The position numbers were made by a program, and so were the translations under genes. From Amycolatopsis marina (GTDB lineage: Bacteria > Actinomycetota > Actinomycetes > Mycobacteriales > Pseudonocardiaceae): a stretch of 64,000 nt of DNA. How positions within the stretch are numbered: the stretch's first letter is position 1; each line of letters opens with the position of its first letter. Positions 50,576-58,377 of this stretch are shown one piece after another. The notes under the pieces are model-generated. The model was not told the origin of the DNA, did no database searches, and saw nothing but the letters and a program-made list of their open reading frames with translations. The stretch covers positions 328,112 through 392,111 of the forward strand of contig NZ_FOKG01000002.1 in assembly GCF_900111885.1 (NCBI RefSeq), in the 5' to 3' direction.

Positions 50576-51817
50576 TCACGAAACCGTCGACCGACACCTC
50601 CACCGCGTCGACAGTTGCGGTGGTGTGCTCGCCACCGCCAGCGCGGTTGCCGCCAACGTCATGGCGGCGAGCACGAGGAACATCGAGGAGTAGTCGCCGG
50701 TGACGGCGGCGAGGCTCGCGCCCGCCCAGGGCGCGAGGGCTGTGGTGACCGTGCGCGGCGCGGAGAGCACACCGGTGAGCCGCCCGTAGTGCAGCGCACC
50801 CCACCGGTCGGTCACGGCCGTCGCGTTCAACAGAGTGAGGATCCCGCGCGCCATTCCCGCCACGGTCGCCGCGAAGATCAGTGCGGCAGCCGAGGTCAGG
50901 ACACCGAGCACCGCGGTGGTGCCCGCGACGGCCACCAGGACCAGCACTGTCCGGCCGCGCACCCCCAGCCACCGCGCGAGCGGGCGGTGGCCCAGCCGTC
51001 CCAGCACCTGCCCGACGCCGCCCAGGCCGAGCGCGACGGCCGCCGTTCCCGGTTCGATGCCGCGCTCCACCAGCAGTGGCACCAGATTGATCACCACAGC
51101 GGAGGCGACGAACCCGCTCAATGCCAGCGCCGCGACGAGCGCGATGAAGGCACGGCTGCGCAGGACCCGGGCCGGGGCATTGGCAGGGTTCACCGGACCG
51201 TCTTCCACCGGTTCCGGCCACTGCCCGCGCAGACCCCAGGCGTGTCCCGGCACCGTGACCAGTGCCAGGACGATGGCCAGCACCACGTATGCGCCACGCC
51301 AGCCGAGGTGTGCCGCGAGCGCCGCCGTCAGCGGCGCGAACACCGTGCTCGCCAGGCCGGCGGCGAGGGTCAGCACCGTCAACGCGTGGACGCGCCGCGG
51401 TCCGTACCAGCGGGTCAGCGCGGCGAACGCGGGTGGATAGAGCACGGCTCCCATGGCGACCCCGCCGAGGAGCCACGCCGCGCAGAACCAGACCAGATTC
51501 TGCGCGGCGGCGATCAACAGCACCGCGGGCACAGCCAGCACCGATCCGGCCGTCATCACAGCGCGGGGACCGCGCCGATCGAGCACCCGTCCGACCCAGA
51601 TCCCCACCAGCGCCGCCACGAGCAGGCTGCCGGAGAACGCGGCGGTCACCGAGACCACCGGCCAGCCGGTCCCCGCATTGATCTCGGCGGCCAGCACCGG
51701 AAAGGCGTAGTACAACACACCCCAACTGGTGATCTCGGTGACGCACAAGGTGACGAGCACACGTCGTAGCCCCGCTTTGTCCAAAGTGGCCAGTCGTGTT
51801 GGTGCCCGCGCCGTCAC
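50576..51817 (-). CDS. MFS exporter of the ArsO-like operon
   Basis: The 413-residue protein has twelve membrane helices typical of the major facilitator superfamily, with the motif GRVLDRRGPRAVM after helix 2. GTG 51817 overlaps the flavoprotein stop by 4 bases, so the two are coupled. Flavoprotein-MFS pairs of this kind are found in actinobacterial arsenic-resistance loci, so export of an arsenical or another thiophilic compound is plausible but unproven. The C-terminal end (after TPPQLST) looks frayed and may be altered. Confidence 0.8.
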   Translation of the reverse strand: MTARAPTRLATLDKAGLRRVLVTLCVTEITSWGVLYYAFPVLAAEINAGTGWPVVSVTAAFSGSLLVAALVGIWVGRVLDRRGPRAVMTAGSVLAVPAVLLIAAAQNLVWFCAAWLLGGVAMGAVLYPPAFAALTRWYGPRRVHALTVLTLAAGLASTVFAPLTAALAAHLGWRGAYVVLAIVLALVTVPGHAWGLRGQWPEPVEDGPVNPANAPARVLRSRAFIALVAALALSGFVASAVVINLVPLLVERGIEPGTAAVALGLGGVGQVLGRLGHRPLARWLGVRGRTVLVLVAVAGTTAVLGVLTSAAALIFAATVAGMARGILTLLNATAVTDRWGALHYGRLTGVLSAPRTVTTALAPWAGASLAAVTGDYSSMFLVLAAMTLAATALAVASTPPQLSTRWRCRSTVS

Positions 51818-53163
51818 CGGCCAGCTGCGGAGGGTGCCTGCAGGGACACCAGCTCCGGGGCTGCGGCAGGTGCCGGGGCGCAGCAGCCGCCCCCGGACTC
51901 CGGTTCGACCTCGTCGAACAGGCCCGCTCCCCCGCAGACTCCCGTCTCCGGCAGCGTCAGCTCGACCCGCTCGGCCGACTCCCTGTCTCCCGCGAGCGCG
52001 GCGGCGATGCTGCGGACCTGCTCGAAGCCGGTCATGGCGAGGAACGTCGGCGCGCGTCCGTAGCTCTTCATCCCCGCAAGGAACACCCCTGGCTCGGGGT
52101 GGGACAACTCGTTGACTCCGTGCGGATAGACCGTGCCGCAGGAGTGGACGTTCGGGTCGATCAGCGGAGCGAGGGCGACCGGCGCCTGCAGGGTGCTGTC
52201 CAGTTCGAGACGCAACTCCGAGAGCAGGGCGAGGTCGGGCCGGAAACCCGTCAGGACGACGACCTCGTCCACCTGCTCGATCCGGTTTCCTTCCCCGGAG
52301 ACCAGCGTAAGCGTCCCGGCCTGGTCGCGTTCCACGATCTCCGTGCGGAAGCCGGGCACCACGGTGATCCGTCCGGACCGCACCGCCTCCTGTGCCCTGA
52401 GCCCCAGCGCTCCCCGCGCCGGAAGCTGATCGGCCTGCCCCCCGCCGAAAGCATCGCCCACCGCAGCCCGGCGCAGCACCCAGCTGATCCGCGTTTCCGG
52501 AGCCTCGTCGGCGAGCCCCGACAGGGCCACGAGCGCGGTCAGTGCCGAGTGCCCGCTGCCCGCGACCACAACGTGCCGGCCCGCGTACCGCGCCCGTTCG
52601 GTGTCGTCGGCCAGGTTCGGCACCCGGTAGTTGATTCGGTCATGGGCGGCTCGCTCGCCGAGCGCGGGCAGTCCATCGCCACCGAGGGGCCCAGGGCTGC
52701 CCCAGGTTCCCGAGGCGTCGATGACCGCATTCGCGGTGATGAGCTCCTCGCTGCCGTCCGGACAGCGCACGTGGACGGTCAGCGGTTCGGTGTCCCTGCC
52801 CGCGTCGACCACCCTGTCGCGGCCGCGGCGGGCCACGCCGACGACCTCGGCGTCGAACCGAACCCGTTCCCCGAGCACCGCTGCCAGTGGCCGCAGGTAT
52901 TCGCCAGCCCATTCCTGCCCGGTCGGGTATCCGGCCGAAGGCGGTACCCAACCCGTGGCGGCCAGCAGTCGGCTCGCGGCGGGATCCACCAGCTCGGGCC
53001 ACTGGGAGAACAGCCGCACGTGGTTCCACCGCGCGACCGCCGCACCTGCCTCGCTCCCACGTTCGAGAACCAACGGTTCGAGTCCCCGCTCGACCAGCTG
53101 TGCCGCAGCTGCCAGTCCCACAGGGCCGGCACCGATCACGACCACCGGCAGTCCGTTCATCAT
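51814..53163 (-). CDS. ArsO-like flavin monooxygenase with Cys-rich tail
   Basis: The 449-residue protein has two Rossmann motifs (VVVIGAGPVGLAAAAQL and VVVAGSGHSALTALVAL), as in FAD/NADPH flavin monooxygenases. It has a C-terminal region with VCGGAGLFDE and GGGCCAPA cysteines that could bind a thiophilic metal or metalloid. Proteins of this type are called ArsO in arsenic operons. Two adjacent ATGs (53163, 53160) follow AAGGTGG, and the second is better spaced. The upstream region has ArsR-like palindromes, but no arsR gene is adjacent. Confidence 0.75.
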   Translation of the reverse strand: MMNGLPVVVIGAGPVGLAAAAQLVERGLEPLVLERGSEAGAAVARWNHVRLFSQWPELVDPAASRLLAATGWVPPSAGYPTGQEWAGEYLRPLAAVLGERVRFDAEVVGVARRGRDRVVDAGRDTEPLTVHVRCPDGSEELITANAVIDASGTWGSPGPLGGDGLPALGERAAHDRINYRVPNLADDTERARYAGRHVVVAGSGHSALTALVALSGLADEAPETRISWVLRRAAVGDAFGGGQADQLPARGALGLRAQEAVRSGRITVVPGFRTEIVERDQAGTLTLVSGEGNRIEQVDEVVVLTGFRPDLALLSELRLELDSTLQAPVALAPLIDPNVHSCGTVYPHGVNELSHPEPGVFLAGMKSYGRAPTFLAMTGFEQVRSIAAALAGDRESAERVELTLPETGVCGGAGLFDEVEPESGGGCCAPAPAAAPELVSLQAPSAAGR

Positions 53164-53173
53164 TCCACCTTTT

Positions 53174-53237
53174 CATCGATGTTGCTCGATTAATGAGGCA
53201 ATATATCGATCGATGTCGATTGATGCAACCATCGATG
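53174..53237. promoter_or_regulatory. ArsR-like operator region
   Basis: CATCGATGTTGC (53174-53185) and GCAACCATCGATG (53225-53237) form an imperfect dyad around the AT-rich GGCAATATATCGATCGATGTCGATTGAT centre, which contains further ATCGAT palindromes. This is an AT-rich island in very GC-rich DNA directly upstream of the flavoprotein start. It looks like the control region of an ArsR/SmtB-type regulator that is not encoded here. Confidence 0.55.
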
Positions 53238-53254
53238 ACGGGCGATACTTGGCG

Positions 53255-53385
53255 GGAACACCTCGACGCGGAGTCGGCAAGGCTCTGCTGCGCACTCAGG
53301 TCATGGAGGCCGACGCGGCCGGGCTAAGGACGCTGCGGACATCGGTGCTGACCGAGAACCCGGCCGGACCAGAACACCGTCCGCT
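53255..53385 (+). pseudogene. remnant of a GNAT acetyltransferase gene (ArsN-like)
   Basis: The frame starting at 53255 reads GVGKALLRTQVMEADAAGLR and TLRTSVLTENPAG, which is the acetyl-CoA-binding motif and following strand of GNAT acetyltransferases. Neither the N-terminal half nor the end of the domain is present, and the frame loses sense at about 53375. ArsN-type GNAT genes occur in arsenic loci, so this may be what is left of a longer operon. Confidence 0.5.
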
Positions 53386-54284
53386 CAACGCCCGCCGGTC
53401 GCCGAGGCGAGCAACACCGCGGCCGGACCGACGAGCCTGCGGCCCGCAGGCCACACTGCGCGGAGGGTGCGGCGCAGGTCCAGCCCTTCGACCACCACCT
53501 CGATCAGCCGCCCCTCGGCCAGGTCCGACGCGATCGCCAGCTCACTCATCACGGCGGGCCCGGTGCCGTTGATGACCGCCGCCCGTACCGAGGCGGCGGA
53601 GCCGAGCTCCACGAGGGGGGCGATCTCGCCCGCGCCCGCACGCTGCAACGCCCGGTCCAGGGTCTCCCGCGTTCCCGATCCCCGTTCGCGGACCACGAGC
53701 GGAACGGTGACCAGCTCCACCGTGGTCAACGGCCTGCGCCTGCGTGCCCACGGGTGCGCCGGCGTCACCACGACCAGCAGGCGGTCGGCCGCCACCCGCC
53801 GGGTGGAGAGCCCCGTCGGCGGTGAAGGTGACTCGACGAAACCGAGGTCGACCTGCCCGGCTCGGACCAGTTCGCCCACCGTCTCCGAGTTCGTCACCTG
53901 CAGCCCCACATAGAGTTCGGGGTTCTTCCGCCGCAGTTCCCCGATCCAGATCGGCGCCAGGTGTTCCGCGATGGTCATACTGGCCGCCACCCGGAGCTCG
54001 GCGTCGCGTTTGGAACGCAGAGCCTCCACACCGGTCAGCAGACCGTCCACCTCGTCGAGCACCCGGCCCGCCCAGCCCCACACGACCTTCCCGGCCGGGG
54101 TCAGGACCGAGCCACGACGAGTGCGGTCCACCAGCACCAAGCCCAATTGCCGTTCCAGAGTGGACAACCGCTTGCTGGCCGACGGCTGGGCGACACCGAG
54201 TTCCGCGGCGGCCTTGCCCAGACTGCCACGCTCGCCGATCAGGACGAGCAGCCGCAACGACTCGAGATCAGGAAGCACAGTCAT
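53385..54284 (-). CDS. LysR-family regulator next to the YeiH exporter
   Basis: The 299-residue protein has a LysR helix-turn-helix (GSLGKAAAELGVAQPSASKR) and effector domain (ELYVGLQVTNSETVGELVRA, VPLVVRERGSGTRETLD), closest in style to CysB/CbbR/YeiE-type regulators. ATG 54284 is preceded at 6 bases by TACCCT (54291-54296), so the transcript is probably leaderless. It diverges from the YeiH gene, the usual arrangement for YeiE/YeiH-like pairs. Confidence 0.85.
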   Translation of the reverse strand: MTVLPDLESLRLLVLIGERGSLGKAAAELGVAQPSASKRLSTLERQLGLVLVDRTRRGSVLTPAGKVVWGWAGRVLDEVDGLLTGVEALRSKRDAELRVAASMTIAEHLAPIWIGELRRKNPELYVGLQVTNSETVGELVRAGQVDLGFVESPSPPTGLSTRRVAADRLLVVVTPAHPWARRRRPLTTVELVTVPLVVRERGSGTRETLDRALQRAGAGEIAPLVELGSAASVRAAVINGTGPAVMSELAIASDLAEGRLIEVVVEGLDLRRTLRAVWPAGRRLVGPAAVLLASATGGR

Positions 54285-54355
54285 AGCCACAGGGTATGAC
54301 ATCATGCTCACGATCCGGCTACCGCCGACCCAACTCGTCCCCCACCGTGGATGTC

Positions 54356-55393
54356 ATGGCCACGACGGAGGACGGGACGGGATCCGTTCCGGCGACAGGC
54401 AGTGCCGCCGGAACAGGCAGACCACGACAACTGCTACCGGGGCTGGCGCTCGTGGTCGTGGGTGTGACGGTCGCGTTCCTGGTCAACCTCGCCGTTCCCG
54501 CACTCAGCGCGCTGACCATCGCCGTCGTTCTCGGCGTCGTCGTGGGAAACCTGCGCTTCGTACCCGACAGCACCGGCGCGGGTGTGCGCTGGGCGACCCG
54601 CCGCCTGCTGCGCGGAGGCGTCGTACTCCTCGGCCTCCAGCTCGCGGTTCCGCACATCCTCCAGCTCGGCGCGGGCACGATACTTGCCGTGGTCCTCACC
54701 GTGGCGATCAGCTTTCTCGGCACCCTCGGGCTCGGCAGGCTGCTGCGCGTCCCGCACGGTCTTTCCGTGCTGGTGGCAACGGGTTTCTCCATCTGCGGCG
54801 CGTCGGCGATCGCCGCCATGGAGGGTGTCGTGAAGCGCAAGGAGTCCGATGTCGCGACCGCAGTCGCGCTGGTAACGCTCTACGGCAGCCTCGCCATCAT
54901 CGCCGTGCCACTGTTCGGCCCGATGCTGGGTTTCACCGGTGCCGGACTCGGCGAGTGGGCGGGGATGAGCGTGCACGAGGTCGCGCAGGTGGTGGCCGCG
55001 GCATCCCCAGCGGGAGCCGCCGCCGTCGCGACGGCCACCGTGGTCAAGCTGAGCCGGGTGGTGCTCCTCGCGCCGATGGTCGCCGCGGTGAGTGTGGCGG
55101 AGCGCAGGGGAACCCCGGCGGATTCTGGCACCCGCCCGCCGCTGGTACCCCTGTTCGTCCTCGGATTCCTGGCGATGGTGGCACTGCGAACCGTCGACGT
55201 GCTGCCGCTCGCCGTGCTGAACATCGCCGGGACGCTGACCACCCTGCTGCTGGCGGGCGCACTGTTCGGGCTCGGCTGCGCGGTACGGCTGCGGTCGCTG
55301 ATCCACACCGGACCCCGCGCACTGCTGCTCGGGCTGTTCTCGACCCTGCTCGTCGCCGGCGTGGCTCTCATGACGTTGCGGCTGCTGACATGA
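54356..55393 (+). CDS. YeiH/PSE-family putative sulfate or sulfite exporter
   Basis: The protein of about 345 residues has around ten membrane helices of the YeiH (putative sulfate exporter) family, with GFSICGASAIAAMEGVVKRKE and AASPAGAAAVATATVVKLSR. I start at ATG 54356; ATG 54296 would leave only 11 bases to the divergent gene. In sulfonate-degrading bacteria, exporters remove the sulfite or sulfate released. That fits the taurine-type genes downstream, but the transported anion is not proven. Confidence 0.83.
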   Translation: MATTEDGTGSVPATGSAAGTGRPRQLLPGLALVVVGVTVAFLVNLAVPALSALTIAVVLGVVVGNLRFVPDSTGAGVRWATRRLLRGGVVLLGLQLAVPHILQLGAGTILAVVLTVAISFLGTLGLGRLLRVPHGLSVLVATGFSICGASAIAAMEGVVKRKESDVATAVALVTLYGSLAIIAVPLFGPMLGFTGAGLGEWAGMSVHEVAQVVAAASPAGAAAVATATVVKLSRVVLLAPMVAAVSVAERRGTPADSGTRPPLVPLFVLGFLAMVALRTVDVLPLAVLNIAGTLTTLLLAGALFGLGCAVRLRSLIHTGPRALLLGLFSTLLVAGVALMTLRLLT

Positions 55394-55406
55394 GCGGCCG
55401 CCCGTC

Positions 55407-55419
55407 CAGGACTCATTCC
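55407..55419. promoter_or_regulatory. shared 13-base motif upstream of the MocR gene
   Basis: CAGGACTCATTCC occurs 60 bases before the MocR start. The same sequence with one change (CAGGACCCATTCC on the minus strand) lies at 60263-60275 before the aminotransferase gene. A motif common to a regulator's promoter and its expected target promoter is a candidate binding site. Confidence 0.4.
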
Positions 55420-55478
55420 CAACGGCTATGGCACTCGACGTACTCCCATCTGAGCATCCAATCGGTAAGAATGACCTA

Positions 55479-56942
55479 ATGGGACGGACTCTCATCTCCA
55501 TCGAGCGCGGCGCCGGAGAGCCGATCTACCAGCAGCTGCGCAAGGCGCTGGAGCACGCGATCGCCTCCGGGGCGCTGAACCCGCGCCTTCCCCTCCCGTC
55601 CTCCAGGGAGTTGGCCCGCGAGCTGGGAGTCTCCCGCAACACCGTGAACACCGCATACCAGGAACTGCACGCTCAGGGATTCATCGAGTCACGACCTCGT
55701 CGCGGGCTGTTCATCAACCCGGACATGCTCACGCACCTCGACCAGCACGAGGAACACGTCACCACCACCGATTTCGTGGACTGGACACGGCGAATCCGGC
55801 CCACTCCCGACGCCGGTATGCCGGAGATCGCGAAGATCCCCGATTGGGACCGCTATCCCTTCCCGTTCGTCGCGGGCCAGATCGAGGCCGAGTCGTTCCC
55901 CCGCCTGGCCTGGGCGCGGGCACTGCGGGACGCCCTGGATCCCCCGCACCTGCACTACAGCGTGCGAGACGGGATCGACGAGGACGACCCGCTGCTGGTG
56001 CAGGCCCTCTGCCGGGCGGTGCTGCCCGCGAGAGGCATCGAGGTGAATCCCGACCAGGTCCTGATCACCCTCGGCTCGCAGCAGGGACTCGACCTGCTCG
56101 CCGGTACGTTGCTCCGCCCCGGGGACACGGTCGGCGTCGAGGATCCCGGATACCTGGACGCACGGCACATCTTCGCCAGAGCAGGCGCGACGGTGGCCCC
56201 GATGCCGGTCGACGGCTCGGGGCTGATCCCGTCGCCCGATCTCGCCGACGTGCACCTGCTGCACCTGACACCGAGCCACCACAGTCCGACCAACGTGACC
56301 CTCACCATCGGCAGACGTCAACAACTGCTCGCACTGGCTCGCCGCCACGGCACACTCATCATCGAGGACGACTACGACAGCGAGTTCCGCTACCAGGGCA
56401 GCCCGACACCCGCGCTGAAGGCGTTGCCGGACAGCGAGCGGGTGATCTACCTCGGCACGTTCTCGAAGTTCCTCGCCCCGGGACTCCGGCTCGGTTACCT
56501 GGTGGCGGCCCCGGAACTGATCCGCGAACTGCGCAACCAGCGCAGATACCGGGTACGCCACCCTTCGGGTCATGTCCAGCGGGCCATGGCCCTGCTCATC
56601 GAGAGCGGGCAGTACCACCGAACCGTGCGGCGCAGGCGCACTCAGCTGCAACGCAAGTGGCAGACCCTGCGCGAGGCGCTCAACGAGACGCTGCCGTGGC
56701 AGGCCGACCCGCCACCTGGCGGCGTGAGCATCTGGGTGACCGGTCCGCCCGAACTGGACTGCGTCGAACTGGCCGAGCTGGCGTTGCGGCGAGGCGTGGT
56801 GATCGAGCGCGGCGACATCTACTTCGCCGACGCCACAGCCCACCGAAACCACTTCAGACTCGGGTTCGCCGCGATACCGCACAGCGCCATCCGGCCAGGG
56901 ATCATTCAACTCGGTCACGCGATCGACCAGCAGTTGCGGTGA
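55479..56942 (+). CDS. MocR/PdxR-type regulator (GntR plus aminotransferase domain), TauR-like
   Basis: The 487-residue protein has a GntR winged helix (residues 10-75, PSSRELARELGVSRNTVNTA) fused to a fold-type I aminotransferase-like domain with the PLP lysine in YLGTFSKFLAPGLRLGY. MocR regulators sense amines as PLP adducts; GabR (GABA), PdxR and TauR (taurine) belong here. Its position among taurine-type aminotransferase, Ald and Pta genes suggests a TauR-like role. The ATG at 55479 is likely; its end overlaps the convergent symporter gene by 41 bases. Confidence 0.85.
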   Translation: MGRTLISIERGAGEPIYQQLRKALEHAIASGALNPRLPLPSSRELARELGVSRNTVNTAYQELHAQGFIESRPRRGLFINPDMLTHLDQHEEHVTTTDFVDWTRRIRPTPDAGMPEIAKIPDWDRYPFPFVAGQIEAESFPRLAWARALRDALDPPHLHYSVRDGIDEDDPLLVQALCRAVLPARGIEVNPDQVLITLGSQQGLDLLAGTLLRPGDTVGVEDPGYLDARHIFARAGATVAPMPVDGSGLIPSPDLADVHLLHLTPSHHSPTNVTLTIGRRQQLLALARRHGTLIIEDDYDSEFRYQGSPTPALKALPDSERVIYLGTFSKFLAPGLRLGYLVAAPELIRELRNQRRYRVRHPSGHVQRAMALLIESGQYHRTVRRRRTQLQRKWQTLREALNETLPWQADPPPGGVSIWVTGPPELDCVELAELALRRGVVIERGDIYFADATAHRNHFRLGFAAIPHSAIRPGIIQLGHAIDQQLR

Positions 56943-58377
56943 CCTCCTCCGCAGTCCGGCGCTCCAGGCCGTCGAACCAGATCGCCCTGACCTGCTCACC
57001 CGGCGCGTGATCGGTGAACAGACTCCCGGCCACCAGCGCGACGGCGCCCGCCAGATACCCCGGAACGATCTCGGTGAGTCCGAAGGGGTTTCCGCCGACC
57101 TCCCAGGCGATGGTGACGCCGAGCCCGGCCAGCATGCAGGCGATGACCCCGAAGCGGGTGGTCCGCCGCCAGAACATCACCGCGAGGAACGGCAGAACGA
57201 GCGTGACGGCCGTCCACTTCAGCGTGTACGTGTAGATGCCGACGATGTCGGTGATGAAGAAGGCGATGAGCAGCGCCACCAGGCCGATCAAGGTCACGCC
57301 CCACCGCGACGTCCGCAGCAGCTGCTCCTGGCTCGCGTCCGGCCTGGCGTAGCGCTGGTACAGGTCGCGGGTCAGATTCGCTGTTCCCTGCAGGAGGAAG
57401 GAGTCACCGCCGGACACCAGTGCGGCCATCAGCGCCATCGCCAGGATTCCGCCGAGATACGGCGGGAGAATGTCCTGCAGCACGATGTAGAACACCGAGT
57501 CCGGACGTAGTCCTTCGGCGGGCACGAAGGATCGCGCGGCCATCCCGATGAACACCGGGATTATGGCGATCACCGTCCCGGCGACCACCATGCCGGTGAG
57601 GTTGCCCCACAGGGCGATTCGTTCGGTGCGGGCGGCGTAGATGCGCTGCCAGCTGGACTGCCAGATCAGGTAGAACGGCCCGATGGTCATGGCGAAGACG
57701 AGCGTGCCCATCGGGTCGTCACCGATCAGGCTCAGGTGTCCGTCGGGTACCGCCGGTGCGATGTCGGTCATCCCGCCCGCGTAGTTCCACGTCGCCACAC
57801 CCATGATGACCAGCCCGACGACGAGCACGACGGTTTGGATGCTGTCGGTGACGATGACACTGGGAAGGCCACCCAGCATCGTGTAGCCGTAGATGATCAC
57901 CCAGCCCAGGATCAGCCCCCAGCCGAGGGGCATGCCGAACAGGATGTTGAACATCGCGCCCAGCGCCACGATCTGCATCGCGGTGACCGGCGCGGCATAG
58001 AGACCTGCCGAGAGCAGCGCCGGGATGACGCCTGCCGGCTTCCCCAGCCGCTCGTCGAAGATGTCGGGCACGGTGTAGAGCCGTGTCCTTCTGAGCTTCC
58101 TGGCGAACACCACCGCCAGAATCACCGAGAACACCGTGGCCGGCAGCGCGAATCGGACGTAGCCGGAGAGACCGAACTGGTAGCCGAGTCCGACGCTGCC
58201 GATGAAGATCGACGCGCCGGCCCAGGTGGCGATCACGGTGAGGAAGATCTTGACCGGACCGACGTCCCAGCCGGCGATCAGGTAGTCGTCGGCACCCTTC
58301 GTCCGGCGGAAGTGGTAGAGGCCGACGCCGAACATGACGGCGACGAACAGGGCGATGTAGAGGGCATACCAGATCAC
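56902..58377 (-). CDS. sodium:solute symporter (SSS family)
   Basis: The 491-residue protein has 12-13 membrane helices, with the SSS core GWDVGPVKIFLTVIATWAGA, GGLPSVIVTDSIQTVVL and ALVSGGDSFLLQGTANLTRD. GTG 58377 overlaps the amidohydrolase stop by 4 bases and has GGAAGG upstream. It imports an organic solute with sodium. From context this is either taurine or another amine, or the amide cleaved by the amidohydrolase. Confidence 0.88.
   Translation of the reverse strand: MIWYALYIALFVAVMFGVGLYHFRRTKGADDYLIAGWDVGPVKIFLTVIATWAGASIFIGSVGLGYQFGLSGYVRFALPATVFSVILAVVFARKLRRTRLYTVPDIFDERLGKPAGVIPALLSAGLYAAPVTAMQIVALGAMFNILFGMPLGWGLILGWVIIYGYTMLGGLPSVIVTDSIQTVVLVVGLVIMGVATWNYAGGMTDIAPAVPDGHLSLIGDDPMGTLVFAMTIGPFYLIWQSSWQRIYAARTERIALWGNLTGMVVAGTVIAIIPVFIGMAARSFVPAEGLRPDSVFYIVLQDILPPYLGGILAMALMAALVSGGDSFLLQGTANLTRDLYQRYARPDASQEQLLRTSRWGVTLIGLVALLIAFFITDIVGIYTYTLKWTAVTLVLPFLAVMFWRRTTRFGVIACMLAGLGVTIAWEVGGNPFGLTEIVPGYLAGAVALVAGSLFTDHAPGEQVRAIWFDGLERRTAEEVTATAGRSRDRVE

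Noticed and set aside
50298..50610. Minus-strand frame with DAVEVSVDGFVIRTHGGATY after the MFS gene
   Set aside because: It reads like a possible protein fragment, but no domain can be named and it overlaps the well-supported end of the SulP gene, so I do not call a pseudogene.
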